From an uncultured Flavobacteriales bacterium (GTDB taxonomy: Bacteria > Bacteroidota > Bacteroidia > Flavobacteriales > BACL11): DNA of 40,719 nucleotides. Position numbers and translations under genes: made by a program. The stretch's first letter is position 1. Each line of letters begins with the position of its first letter. The stretch lies in assembly GCA_950069165.1 (NCBI GenBank), contig CATMIT010000003.1, positions 1 to 40,719 on the forward strand, read 5' to 3'. The notes beneath the pieces are model-generated. The model saw only the letters and a program-made list of their open reading frames with translations, was not told the origin of the DNA and ran no database searches. Positions 25,153 to 34,076 of the stretch are shown here, one piece after another.

Positions 25153-25488
25153 CTATTGCTCTTCCTGTATAGGAGTGCCGACAGGCAAGTTCGGTATTTG
25201 CTGTGGCACAAGCGACTGATCGATTTGCTCTTGCATTATTGATTCTGGCTCATCTGTGTTTGTTCTTGGAATAGCAAAGTTAGAAAGCAAGCTAAGCGAA
25301 ATAAGTGCTATTGCCAATGTCCAAGTTGCTTTTTCCAAAAAGTCAGTGGTTTGTTTAGCGCCCATCATTTGGCTTGCCCCACCACCAAAAGTAGAAGAAA
25401 GTCCGCCTCCTTTTGGGTTTTGCACTAGCACAACTAACACCAGTAGAATACAGCAAATAATAATAAGGATTGCAAAAATTGTATACAT
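25153..25488 (-). CDS. secG: Preprotein translocase subunit SecG
   Basis: SecG is the small non-essential partner of SecYE that eases protein export. The 111-residue product has two membrane segments (about 2-22 and 52-72) flanking the conserved loop VLVQNPKGGGLSSTFGG, and a hydrophilic tail rich in glutamine and glutamate. It sits two bases before the window position of the TPR gene stop, so it is the last gene of the miaB-led operon. No hairpin separates it from groES, so read-through into groESL is possible. Confidence 0.94.
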   Translation of the reverse strand: MYTIFAILIIICCILLVLVVLVQNPKGGGLSSTFGGGASQMMGAKQTTDFLEKATWTLAIALISLSLLSNFAIPRTNTDEPESIMQEQIDQSLVPQQIPNLPVGTPIQEEQ

Positions 25489-25489
25489 T

Positions 25490-26191
25490 TTATTTTTCTT
25501 TTAAGTCGTAAATTAATTTTATTTGGTTTGCAAAGGAACCACTTTTTTGTGGATATTTCAAACTTAATTTCTCATAAGCTGCTATGGCCTTTTTGTAATG
25601 CCCCTGTTCTAGATATACCCTTGCCAAAGTTTCGGTTACAATCTCCTGATTTTCTATTAAACTTTGCTCTGCCGATTTCGAAGGCGAGAAAAATTCTTCT
25701 CTTTTTGGCTTGTTGATCCTTGGCTCTTGCTCAATAAATTTGTTAATCAAATTTTCACTGCTTTGCTGTTTTCTGTCAATCTTTTTAACTTTTGTAAGTG
25801 CAAGCCACTCTGCAAAAGAATGGGTTTCATTTTCGGTGAATTCTAGTGGTTTGCCAATTTCCAATTCTTTTTCTGGGGTTGCTGTTTCTGGTTTTTGCTC
25901 TATCTTTACCATTTCTTTTTCAGCAGTTGGTTTCTCAATAATTTCCTCAGCAACTTTCACATTTTCAGTAATAAGATTGAAAAGTAGTTTCCTATTCCCA
26001 GCATAGGCAGCTGCCTTTCTGAGTTGAGAATTATAACTAATGCTATCGGTATTGTAAAGCCCTTTGGCGTAGAGAAGTTGCATGCTGGTGAAATAAGGAA
26101 ATGCCTGCAAACTAATGCGCATATCGGCAATTTCTGCTTTTCCAATATCCATTGGATTTTGTATATTTTCTATGAGTTTTTCGTTTCGCAT
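25490..26191 (-). CDS. TPR-containing protein, function unknown
   Basis: The 233-residue product ends in a tetratricopeptide-like helix pair (ARVYLEQGHYKKAIAAYEKL) and has a helical N-terminal part with AKGLYNTDSISYNSQLRKAAA. The middle is polar and rich in glutamate and lysine. No signal peptide is seen, so it is probably cytoplasmic or attached to the inner membrane through partners. The ATG at 26191 overlaps the lptE stop as TAATG and is preferred to the upstream TTG. I recall similar proteins next to secG in Bacteroidota, but their role is unknown to me. Confidence 0.78.
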   Translation of the reverse strand: MRNEKLIENIQNPMDIGKAEIADMRISLQAFPYFTSMQLLYAKGLYNTDSISYNSQLRKAAAYAGNRKLLFNLITENVKVAEEIIEKPTAEKEMVKIEQKPETATPEKELEIGKPLEFTENETHSFAEWLALTKVKKIDRKQQSSENLINKFIEQEPRINKPKREEFFSPSKSAEQSLIENQEIVTETLARVYLEQGHYKKAIAAYEKLSLKYPQKSGSFANQIKLIYDLKEK

Positions 26192-26697
26192 TACCAATTC
26201 ACCACTGCTTTGTTGAAAATATCTTCTGCCAATTCGTTTGTAATCTGTTCGATTAAATCTTCTTCAACATCTGCTAAACTTTGGCTACTAACATAATCGG
26301 CATAACGAGAAAATTTTTGCTCAAAATTTTCGCTTTCATCTTTTGTATTTTCAAACTTTACTTTGACCACAATGGTTAAGCGGTTTTGTGCTGCCTGCTC
26401 ATTGGCTTGAATAGCAATGGGCTTTATTTCATATTTTACAATTTCTCCACTAAAATTTAAATCGCCTTCATCTGCTTCCAAGCTAAGGTTGGTTTGCTCC
26501 AAAAAATAATCTTTCAGCCGTTCGGTAAACACCTGGCTAAGGGTAGGCTGAATAGTAGCTGCACGGTTTGGAAAATACTGTACCGAAACCGTTTTCACAT
26601 CCGGCGAAATGGATGCGCCAGTAAAAGAATAAAAGCCACAAGAGCTTAAAAAAACCATACTAAAAACAACTGCTATTTTGCTACATAATTTAGGCAT
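26191..26697 (-). CDS. lptE: LPS assembly lipoprotein LptE-like
   Basis: LptE plugs the LptD barrel that places lipopolysaccharide in the outer leaflet of the outer membrane. The 168-residue product has a lipoprotein signal ending LSSC (C20) followed by GFYSFTGAS, family-like segments VKTVSVQYFPNRA and QPTLSQVFTERLKD, and a C-terminal helix. Both ends overlap neighbouring genes as TAATG, so translation in this stretch is likely coupled. LptE proteins diverge strongly; the call rests on the start, length and operon seen in Bacteroidota. Confidence 0.85.
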   Translation of the reverse strand: MPKLCSKIAVVFSMVFLSSCGFYSFTGASISPDVKTVSVQYFPNRAATIQPTLSQVFTERLKDYFLEQTNLSLEADEGDLNFSGEIVKYEIKPIAIQANEQAAQNRLTIVVKVKFENTKDESENFEQKFSRYADYVSSQSLADVEEDLIEQITNELAEDIFNKAVVNW

Positions 26698-27869
26698 TAC
26701 AAATCAAATTCTTTAATTTTTCTATACAATGTTCGTTCTGAAATCCCCAACTCTTCTGCCGCATATTTTCGCTTTCCTTTGTGTTTTCCCAAAGCCCTTT
26801 CAATCAATATTTTTTCTTGCTGAAAAAGGGATAAATTTTGCGAGACTTCAATGGTTTCTCCAGAATTTTTATTTGGCAACAAAGTTACATTTCCATCCGT
26901 CATATCATCAAATACTTTTGCAGAAGTTCCATCTGTTTGTCCTTGTTTTTGCATCAAATCCACAGTTATTTTCTTTAAATCCGTAAGATCTTTTTTCATA
27001 TCAAAAAGCACTTTGTAAAGAATCTCTCTTTCGGATAGCTCTCCGCTATTTTCTCCTTCAAAAAGCACAGGCATTTTCTGCTCAGTTGTACTTTTCGGAA
27101 TATAAGTATTCAAAGTATCGGCCGTAATATTTCTTTCTTTTTCAATAACTGAAATTTGCGCCACAAAGTTTTTCAGTTGACGGATATTTCCTGGCCAAGG
27201 GTAATTTTTTAGCATTTCCATAGCATCCTCACTAAGACGGATAGGAGGGGTGTTGTATTTGTCGGCAAAATCGGCTGCAAATTTTTTGAAAAGCAAATGT
27301 ATGTCTTCTTTACGATTTCGTAAAGCAGGAATTTGAATACTAACAGTATTCAAGCGGTAAAATAAATCCTCTCGGAATCTTCCTTTTCTAAGGGCCTCTT
27401 GTATATTCACATTGGTAGCCGCCACAATCCTTACATCTGTTTTTTGTGCTTTGGAAGAGCCTACTTTCATAAATTCACCACTTTCCAAAACACGCAACAA
27501 TCTTACTTGTGTAGATAATGGTAATTCTGCAACTTCATCTAAAAAAATAGTACCACCATCTGCCACTTCAAAGTATCCTTTTCTGGAATCGTGCGCGCCA
27601 GTAAATGCCCCTTTTTCATGTCCAAAAAGTTCCGAATCAATAGTCCCTTCTGGAATTGCGCCACAGTTTACAGCCACATAATTGTTGTGTTTTCTTTTGC
27701 TATTCTGATGAATTATTTTTGGAATACTTTCTTTTCCCGTTCCGCTTTCGCCATACACAAAAACAGAAATATCGGTAGGGGAAACTTGCAAGGCTACATC
27801 AATTGCACGAATTAGTTCAGCATCATTACCAATTATTCCAAATCTTTGTTTTGCCTGTTTTGTATCCAT
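26697..27869 (-). CDS. Sigma-54-dependent activator without sensor domain
   Basis: This 390-residue protein is a bacterial enhancer-binding protein. The AAA+ domain starts almost at the N-terminus: Walker A GESGTGKE (40-47), the sigma-54 contact loop GAFTGA (87-92), Walker B GGTIFLDE (105-112) and an R-finger region DVRIVAATN. A polar linker (about 255-345) leads to a Fis-type helix-turn-helix at the C-terminus (AAEELGISERTLYRKIKEF). No receiver, GAF or PAS domain exists, so control must come from expression level or a partner, as with PspF. It lies one base after miaB and overlaps lptE. The nearby sigma-54-type promoter of groES is a natural candidate target. Confidence 0.93.
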   Translation of the reverse strand: MDTKQAKQRFGIIGNDAELIRAIDVALQVSPTDISVFVYGESGTGKESIPKIIHQNSKRKHNNYVAVNCGAIPEGTIDSELFGHEKGAFTGAHDSRKGYFEVADGGTIFLDEVAELPLSTQVRLLRVLESGEFMKVGSSKAQKTDVRIVAATNVNIQEALRKGRFREDLFYRLNTVSIQIPALRNRKEDIHLLFKKFAADFADKYNTPPIRLSEDAMEMLKNYPWPGNIRQLKNFVAQISVIEKERNITADTLNTYIPKSTTEQKMPVLFEGENSGELSEREILYKVLFDMKKDLTDLKKITVDLMQKQGQTDGTSAKVFDDMTDGNVTLLPNKNSGETIEVSQNLSLFQQEKILIERALGKHKGKRKYAAEELGISERTLYRKIKEFDL

Positions 27870-27870
27870 T

Positions 27871-29319
27871 TTATATTACTTTTCCTTTGAGTGTTGCGGC
27901 TGTGCAGTCCTGAATCTGTACTTTTACATAAGTTCCTTTTTTATGTTTATTTTTAGCAAAAACAACTACTTTATTTTGCCTTGTTCTCCCATACAATTTT
28001 TCAGCAGATTTTTTGGAAGTTCCCTCAATCAAAACCTCATAAGTTTTGCCGATAGTTTCCTTATTTCTAAGTAAAGAATGCGCCATTTGTTTTTCAATTA
28101 TTTCGGTCAATCTTTTTTGTTTTATTTCCTCTGGGACATTATCTTTCCATTTCCTTTGCGCTGGAGTATTTGGTCTTTCAGAATACTTGAACATATAGCC
28201 AAAATCAAAAATTACTTTATCCATTAAACCCAAAGTATCTTTGTGGTCAATATCACTTTCAGTGCAAAATCCAGAAATCATATCCATGGAAACAGCACAA
28301 TCGGGCAAAATTTCGTGAATCTTTTCTATTCTTTGCAAATATTCTTCTTTGGTATAACCTCTGTTCATTTTTTTCAAAATATGATTGCTTCCAGATTGAA
28401 CAGGCAAATGAATGTAGTTGCAAATGTTGTCATATTTCGACATTATATGTAACACATCATCTGTCATGTCTTGCGGGTTAGATGTTGAAAATCGAATCCT
28501 CAATTTCGGACTTACCTTAGCAACTAATTCCATTAATTGAGCAAAACTCACACTCTCTTTTTGCTTTTTTTTATTTAAATTTTTGAACTCTTTTTTTAAT
28601 CCACCTCCATGCCAAAGGTAGGAATCTACATTTTGCCCTAAAAGGGTAACCTCCCTGAATCCATCCGCAATCAATTGCTTGCATTCCTTTACTATACTTT
28701 CCGGATCTCGGCTTCTCTCTCTGCCTCTTGTAAAAGGCACTACACAAAAAGTACACATATTATCGCAACCTCTAGTAATAGAAACAAAAGCCGTAACCCC
28801 ATTTCCGCCCAAACGAACAGGGCTAATTTCAGCATATGTTTCTTCTTTTGAGAGGATTACATTTACCGCTTTTCTGCCGTCATCCACTTGTTTTATAAGG
28901 TTAGGTAAATCTCGGTATGCATCTGGTCCTACCACAATATCTACTAACTTTTCCTCTTCCAAAAATTTTTCTTTTAACCTTTCGGCCATACAGCCCAAAA
29001 CACCGACAATCATTCCTGGGTTTTTCTTTTTCTTAATGGAATTATAGACTTGCAATCTTTTTCTTATCGTTTGTTCGGCCTTTTCTCTGATTGAGCAAGT
29101 ATTTACAAATACCAAATCAGCCTTTTCAATATCCTTTGTAGTTGAAAATCCTTCTCCAGAAAGTATGGAGGCTACAATCTCAGAATCGGAGAAATTCATC
29201 TGGCAACCATAACTTTCTATATACACTTTTTTACTGTCATTTTTAGCAGTAGAAAGCGATAATGATTCACCTTGTCTTTTTTCGTCTATCTGTTTTTCTA
29301 TCAAATTCTCAAAATCCAT
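27871..29319 (-). CDS. miaB: tRNA-2-methylthio-N6-isopentenyladenosine synthase
   Basis: MiaB is a radical-SAM enzyme that adds a methylthio group to i6A37 of tRNAs. The 482-residue product has the N-terminal MTTase domain with three cluster cysteines (C39 in YGCQMN, C75, C110), the radical-SAM motif CDNMCTFC (C185, C189, C192) and a C-terminal TRAM domain. The N-terminal 25 residues are extra relative to many homologs but common in this phylum. It heads the minus-strand operon running through secG. Its promoter lies at 29339-29346. Confidence 0.95.
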   Translation of the reverse strand: MDFENLIEKQIDEKRQGESLSLSTAKNDSKKVYIESYGCQMNFSDSEIVASILSGEGFSTTKDIEKADLVFVNTCSIREKAEQTIRKRLQVYNSIKKKKNPGMIVGVLGCMAERLKEKFLEEEKLVDIVVGPDAYRDLPNLIKQVDDGRKAVNVILSKEETYAEISPVRLGGNGVTAFVSITRGCDNMCTFCVVPFTRGRERSRDPESIVKECKQLIADGFREVTLLGQNVDSYLWHGGGLKKEFKNLNKKKQKESVSFAQLMELVAKVSPKLRIRFSTSNPQDMTDDVLHIMSKYDNICNYIHLPVQSGSNHILKKMNRGYTKEEYLQRIEKIHEILPDCAVSMDMISGFCTESDIDHKDTLGLMDKVIFDFGYMFKYSERPNTPAQRKWKDNVPEEIKQKRLTEIIEKQMAHSLLRNKETIGKTYEVLIEGTSKKSAEKLYGRTRQNKVVVFAKNKHKKGTYVKVQIQDCTAATLKGKVI

Positions 29320-29338
29320 TTTCTTTATTTTCGGGCAG

Positions 29339-29346
29339 CAAAGTTA
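29339..29346 (-). promoter_or_regulatory. -7 box TAACTTTG for the miaB operon
   Basis: On the minus strand TAACTTTG matches TAnnTTTG exactly and lies 19 bases upstream of the miaB ATG. An ATTG about 22 bases further up (29372-29369) can serve as the -33 element. Confidence 0.6.
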
Positions 29347-29357
29347 AATAAAAAATC

Positions 29358-29370
29358 TGTCAAACTGACA
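29358..29370. promoter_or_regulatory. Inverted repeat TGTCA-AAC-TGACA in the miaB promoter
   Basis: TGTCA (29358-29362) and TGACA (29366-29370) form a perfect 5-bp inverted repeat around three bases. It sits between the presumed -33 and -7 elements of the miaB promoter, where a bound protein would interfere with polymerase. On the minus strand the region contains TTGTCAGTTT, the same ten bases found in each of the 31-bp repeats before groES. Confidence 0.5.
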
Positions 29371-29435
29371 ATGTGGCAGAATTTCAATTTTCTTATATTA
29401 TTTATAATATAATGGATGTGTCAGTAAAAATTGGA

Positions 29436-29468
29436 TTTGGATAAGTTAAAAAAACTTTATTTTCTTTG
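29436..29468 (+). promoter_or_regulatory. Probable topA promoter
   Basis: TTTG at 29436-29439 and TTTCTTTG at 29461-29468 are spaced by 21 bases, fitting the Bacteroidota -33/-7 layout although the -7 box has TT for TA. Transcription would start near 29473, about 26 bases before topA. Confidence 0.45.
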
Positions 29469-29498
29469 CACAAAATTTAGAAATCAAATAATTAAGGT

Positions 29499-31814
29499 AT
29501 GAGTAAGAATTTAGTAATTGTAGAATCGCCAGCAAAGGCAAAAACTATTGAAGGATATTTAGGAAAAGATTTTTTAGTAAAATCTAGCATTGGGCATATA
29601 CGGGACCTTCCGAAAAAAGGAGGAATGGCAATTGATATTGAAAATGGGTTTAAGCCAAAATATATTATTTCGGAGGATAAAAAGAAAGTAGTAAGCGAAT
29701 TAAAGGCGGCAGCCAAAAAAGCAGAAGTAGTTTGGCTTGCTACAGATGAGGACCGAGAAGGGGAAGCAATTGCTTGGCATTTGACAGAAGCTCTTGGTTT
29801 GGATAAAAGCACGACTAAAAGAATTGTCTTTCATGAGATTACAAAAAAGGCAATAACACATGCGGTGGAAAATCCTAGGCAATTAGACCAAAACTTAATT
29901 GACGCTCAACAAGCGCGTAGGATTTTAGACAGATTGGTGGGTTTTGAGTTATCTCCAATTTTGTGGAAAAAAATAAAACCAGGACTCTCGGCAGGGCGTG
30001 TGCAATCGGTTGCCTTAAAACTAATTGTAGAAAGAGAAAAAGAGATAATCAACTTTAAAAGCGTTTCTACATTTAGAGTATCAGCAGAATTCAGAACTAA
30101 TGATGGGAAGCAATTTAAAGCAGAACTTCCCAAACGATTAAATACCATAAAAGAGGCACATGAATTTTTGGAGAAATGCAAGTCAGCTGAATTCAAAATA
30201 GAAAATATTGAAAAGAAGCCTTCAAAAAGATCTCCTTCTGCCCCATTTACTACTTCAACTCTGCAACAAGAAGCTTCAAGGAAATTGGGTTTTTCGGTAA
30301 CACAAACCATGATGGTTGCACAAAAACTATACGAATCAGGAAAAATTACCTATATGAGAACCGATAGTGTGAATCTTTCACAAGACGCACTCTCATCTGC
30401 TGCAACTGCAATTAGCAATTCTTATGGAGAAATTTATGCCAAAAGGAGAACTTTCAGTACAAAAATAAAGGGTGCACAGGAAGCTCATGAGGCCATACGC
30501 CCAACCGATATGAGTAAAAATATAATTGATGGGGAAAGCGCACATCAAAAACTATATGCACTTATCTGGAAAAGAACAATTGCTTCTCAAATGGCAGAAG
30601 CGCAAATAGACAGAACCATTGCCACAATAAGTGTTTCTACTACTGATGAGCACTTTATTGCAAAGGGGGAGATGATTACTTTTGATGGTTTTATGAAAGT
30701 ATATTTGGAAGGAAAAGATGATGAAACAGAAAGTGAAAAAGGAATGCTTCCTTCATTAGAGTTAGGTGCTTTGGTTGGGGCTGATGAAATTTTAGGACTA
30801 GAAAGGTTCAGCAAACATCCGCCAAGATATGCAGAGGCGAGTTTGGTAAAAAAATTAGAAGAATTAGGAATAGGACGACCATCCACTTATGCCAGCACAA
30901 TTACTACTATTCAAAACAGAGAATATGTTACAAAACAAACAACAGAAGCTAAGCAAAGGGAAATTCGGGCAATCATTGTGAAAAACACTGAACTGAAAGA
31001 AGAAAAACGACAGGAGAATTATGGAGCAGAAAAGGGTAAATTATTTCCAACATCAGAGGGAACTGTGGTTTGCGATTTTCTGGAAGAGAATTTTAATAAT
31101 ATCATGGATTATGGTTTTACCTCCTCTGTGGAAAGCGAATTTGATGATATTGCAGAAGGCAAGAAAGTTTGGAATGAAATGATAGCGGATTTTTATGGTC
31201 CTTTCCACCAAAAAGTATTGGAAGTGGATGAAACTGCCGAAAGAGCATCTGGTGAGCGACTTTTAGGAGAAGATCCAAAAAGTGGTGACAATGTGTATGC
31301 AAGAGTTGGAAGATTTGGGCCAATGGTGCAAATTGGAGAAATGCAACAATCGGATGATGCACCAAAACCAAAATACGCTTCCATTATTGGGGAACAAACC
31401 GTTCAAACCATTACTTTAGAACAAGCTTTGGAACTTTTCAGATTACCGAGAGTAGTTGGAGAATTTGAAGTAGAAGAAGTGGTTGCCGCTATTGGAAGGT
31501 TCGGTCCTTATTTAAGGCATAAAGGCAAATTTACTTCCATCAAAAAAACGGATGAAGAAGATCCTTTAACGATAAAATTGGATAGAGCAATTGAACTCAT
31601 CAAAATAAAAATTCAAGCTGATAAAGATAGGTTGATTAATAATTTTGAAGGCGAGCCACTTATTCAAGTTTTGAATGGAAGATACGGCCCATTTGTGCAA
31701 GTTACTCCTGAAAAAGGTAAGAAAATTAATCTTAAAATACCGAAAGATACTGAGCCAAAAAGTTTAAATAGAGAAGATTGTTTATCTTTGCTGAAAGAGC
31801 AAAAGAAAAAATAA
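29499..31814 (+). CDS. topA: DNA topoisomerase I (type IA)
   Basis: TopA relaxes negative supercoils by single-strand passage. The 771-residue product has the Toprim domain (NLVIVESPAKAKTIEGYLG, and the metal-binding TDEDREGEA with D83, D85 and E87), and the catalytic tyrosine Y285 in ITYMRTDSVNLS. The C-terminal part (about 590-771) holds repeats with the pattern RFGPMVQ/RFGPYL/RYGPFV, the cysteine-free C-terminal repeats seen in many bacteria in place of zinc fingers. Length is normal for the phylum. The arginase-fold gene begins six bases downstream. Confidence 0.96.
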   Translation: MSKNLVIVESPAKAKTIEGYLGKDFLVKSSIGHIRDLPKKGGMAIDIENGFKPKYIISEDKKKVVSELKAAAKKAEVVWLATDEDREGEAIAWHLTEALGLDKSTTKRIVFHEITKKAITHAVENPRQLDQNLIDAQQARRILDRLVGFELSPILWKKIKPGLSAGRVQSVALKLIVEREKEIINFKSVSTFRVSAEFRTNDGKQFKAELPKRLNTIKEAHEFLEKCKSAEFKIENIEKKPSKRSPSAPFTTSTLQQEASRKLGFSVTQTMMVAQKLYESGKITYMRTDSVNLSQDALSSAATAISNSYGEIYAKRRTFSTKIKGAQEAHEAIRPTDMSKNIIDGESAHQKLYALIWKRTIASQMAEAQIDRTIATISVSTTDEHFIAKGEMITFDGFMKVYLEGKDDETESEKGMLPSLELGALVGADEILGLERFSKHPPRYAEASLVKKLEELGIGRPSTYASTITTIQNREYVTKQTTEAKQREIRAIIVKNTELKEEKRQENYGAEKGKLFPTSEGTVVCDFLEENFNNIMDYGFTSSVESEFDDIAEGKKVWNEMIADFYGPFHQKVLEVDETAERASGERLLGEDPKSGDNVYARVGRFGPMVQIGEMQQSDDAPKPKYASIIGEQTVQTITLEQALELFRLPRVVGEFEVEEVVAAIGRFGPYLRHKGKFTSIKKTDEEDPLTIKLDRAIELIKIKIQADKDRLINNFEGEPLIQVLNGRYGPFVQVTPEKGKKINLKIPKDTEPKSLNREDCLSLLKEQKKK

Positions 31815-31820
31815 AGAATC

Positions 31821-32972
31821 TTGTATAATTTATCTTCCCATTTTCTTCCCATTGAAGATGATTTGCTTGCAGAAAGCTGGCAAACCTCTCAGATTGGGCA
31901 TTGTATAGCCAAACATACTTCCACCGTCTTTCCTGAAATAAGTAATGAAAAGATTGCTTTTTTCTCTGTCCCAGAATATGAAGGAACGGATAATAATGGC
32001 GATAATCATTCTGCAATCCGAGAAGAGTTTTATAGCTTGCATTTTGACATGCTTCCTCCTTTGGCTGATTTAGGTACTTTGCAATTAATGCCAACCAAAA
32101 AGGAATCCTTCAAACAAATTGAAAAAGTTTGTGCTTGCTTGCTTGAAAACGGAATCATTCCTTTGATAATTGGTGGAGGGCAAGATATTTCTTATGCCAT
32201 CTATAAAGCCTATGCTTCAATCGGAAAAATCATTACTTTCACTTCTGTCGATAATGCTTTCGATTTAGGTACAGAAGAGGATAAAATTCATTCCCATTCC
32301 TATTTAAGCAAGATGATTGCTTATCAACCCAATCATTTGTTTAATTATTGCAATATTGGCTATCAGTCTTATTTTGAAAGCCCTGCTGCCATTGAAATGC
32401 TCGATAAAATTCATTTTGACACTTTTAGACTAGGTTATGTAAAAGCCAATTTGTTTGAGGTAGAACCTCTTATGCGTAATACTGATTTTTTAAGTTTTGA
32501 TTTATCGGCTATTACATCTTCTTATGCTTCTGCCAATGTGCATGCTAGCCCCAATGGCTTTGATGGAGCCGAAAGTTGTAGTATTATGCGTTATGCTGGT
32601 TTGAGTGATAAAGTTACCGCTTGCGGTATTTTTGAATACCACAGGGAGTTAGATTTAGGAAATCAAACAGCAAAACTAATGGCGCAAATGTTTTGGTATT
32701 TTTTGGATGGCTTTAAGCAAAGAAAAAACGAATTAAATCCTAACCTAAATGAATGCACAAAATACACTGTTTCTTTTGATGACGGAGTGAATGAGGTGGT
32801 GTTTTATAAAAGCAATAAAACCGGAAGATGGTGGATTGGTGTTCCTTTTTCCACTTCTGAAAAAGAAAAAAAAGATAATTATTTTGTAGCTTGTTCCTAC
32901 CGAGATTATGAGCAATCTAATCAAGGAGAACCACCAGAAAGGTGGATAAAAACTTACCAAAAGCTGAATTAA
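31821..32972 (+). CDS. Arginase/formimidoylglutamase-fold protein, probably non-catalytic
   Basis: The 383-residue product belongs to the ureohydrolase (arginase/agmatinase/HutG) superfamily. The three metal motifs are at the right places but altered: GG-x-H is GGGQD (H to Q at 121), D-x-H-x-D is DNAFD (D144, A146, D148), and S-x-D-x-D is SFDLS (D227, S229). Three of the six metal ligands are therefore replaced, so hydrolysis by the usual two-manganese site is unlikely. Databases would probably label it formimidoylglutamase, which the sequence does not support. It starts with TTG at 31821, six bases after topA; no upstream ATG fits and downstream ones cut into the fold. Its role is unknown. 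Confidence 0.82.
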   Translation: MYNLSSHFLPIEDDLLAESWQTSQIGHCIAKHTSTVFPEISNEKIAFFSVPEYEGTDNNGDNHSAIREEFYSLHFDMLPPLADLGTLQLMPTKKESFKQIEKVCACLLENGIIPLIIGGGQDISYAIYKAYASIGKIITFTSVDNAFDLGTEEDKIHSHSYLSKMIAYQPNHLFNYCNIGYQSYFESPAAIEMLDKIHFDTFRLGYVKANLFEVEPLMRNTDFLSFDLSAITSSYASANVHASPNGFDGAESCSIMRYAGLSDKVTACGIFEYHRELDLGNQTAKLMAQMFWYFLDGFKQRKNELNPNLNECTKYTVSFDDGVNEVVFYKSNKTGRWWIGVPFSTSEKEKKDNYFVACSYRDYEQSNQGEPPERWIKTYQKLN

Positions 32973-33063
32973 ATGTTTTCAGTTTCTTCTGATTTTTTAC
33001 CTATTAAATAAAAAATGTCTATTTTAGCGACCGTAAAACTTATAAATAACGATAAAATTGAAT

Positions 33064-33969
33064 ATGAAAAGAACGATATTATCTCTGTCTTTTTTGCTGA
33101 TTGCAGGGCTTGTTTTTTCACAGCAAGACCCTCAGTTTAGTCAAAATATGTTCAACAAATTAGCCAATAACCCTGGCTATGCGGGGAGCAATCAAGCTAT
33201 TTGTGTAACAATGCTTCACCGCTCACAATGGATGGGCTTTGAAGGTGCACCAACTACACTTAATTTGAGTGTGGATGCTGGCATCCCTGCTATTCATGGA
33301 GGAGTAGGGCTTAATATTGTAAAGGACAATATTGCGGCATTTAGCAATTTAGGATTACAATTAACCTATGCTTACCGAACAGATTTAGGAAATGGACAAA
33401 TGGGGGCAGGACTATCTTTAGGGATGTTTCAAAGTGGTGCTGACGGAGGTTGGTTTGATCCAGCTCAATCTGGTGATGCGGTAATCCCAACTGGTGATGA
33501 AAAGGGTTCTGCTATGGATTTTGGATTTGGCGTTTATTATAACACACAAGATGTATATATAGGTCTCTCCACTTCTCACTTTACCGAGCCAACAATTGAG
33601 TGGTCAAATAGCCAAATGGAATTAGCAAGACATTATTTTCTTATTGCTGGTTATGCGCATGAGTTAAATCCTATGTTTACGCTTAATCCTTCTATTTATT
33701 TAAAATCGGATGGTGCTTCCTCCCAATTAGATATTAACACCAATGTATTGTACAATAATAAGCTATGGGGAGGCGTTAGTTACAGGTTAGATGAAGGATT
33801 AATTGCCCTTTTAGGAATGCATATAACGGACGATTTAAAATTTGGTATAGCATATGATGTTGTAATGTCGGAGATACAAAATAACAGTTTAGAATTTATG
33901 TTGGGATATTGTTTCCAGGTTTCCTACGACAGACCTATGAAAAGTTACAAAAACCCAAGGTTCTTATAA
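33064..33969 (+). CDS. PorP/SprF family outer membrane protein (type IX secretion)
   Basis: PorP/SprF proteins are outer membrane barrels linked to type IX secretion and to export or anchoring of adhesins such as SprB. The 301-residue product starts with a signal peptide (about 1-19, VFSQ) followed by QDPQFSQNMFNKLANNPGYAGS, here split: QDPQFSQ and NNPGYAGS are the family hallmark. The rest is beta-rich with glycine and aromatic residues, and ends in an aromatic-rich strand. ATG 33064 is preferred to TTG 33058 for signal peptide fit. A TATTTTAG at 33020 may be its -7 box. It lies directly before gldK, so it probably serves the same system. Several paralogs usually exist per genome, so no exact symbol is given. 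Confidence 0.9.
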   Translation: MKRTILSLSFLLIAGLVFSQQDPQFSQNMFNKLANNPGYAGSNQAICVTMLHRSQWMGFEGAPTTLNLSVDAGIPAIHGGVGLNIVKDNIAAFSNLGLQLTYAYRTDLGNGQMGAGLSLGMFQSGADGGWFDPAQSGDAVIPTGDEKGSAMDFGFGVYYNTQDVYIGLSTSHFTEPTIEWSNSQMELARHYFLIAGYAHELNPMFTLNPSIYLKSDGASSQLDINTNVLYNNKLWGGVSYRLDEGLIALLGMHITDDLKFGIAYDVVMSEIQNNSLEFMLGYCFQVSYDRPMKSYKNPRFL

Positions 33970-34076
33970 ATTGAAAAAAAATAACAAATCATTATGCGTT
34001 GTAAGAAGATGTATGATGATTTTTAAAATTAAAGAGTAATCATTTTCGCTTGAGGAGCGAAACAAAAATAAAAACT

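Noticed and set aside
29374..29392. A second sigma-54 promoter near miaB/topA starting at TGGCAG
   Set aside because: There is a GG but no GC at the required ten-base spacing on the same strand.
33970..34076. A small gene between porP/sprF and gldK
   Set aside because: The 107 bases hold only short frames without family resemblance; the in-frame ATG at 34050 merely extends GldK ahead of its lipoprotein signal.
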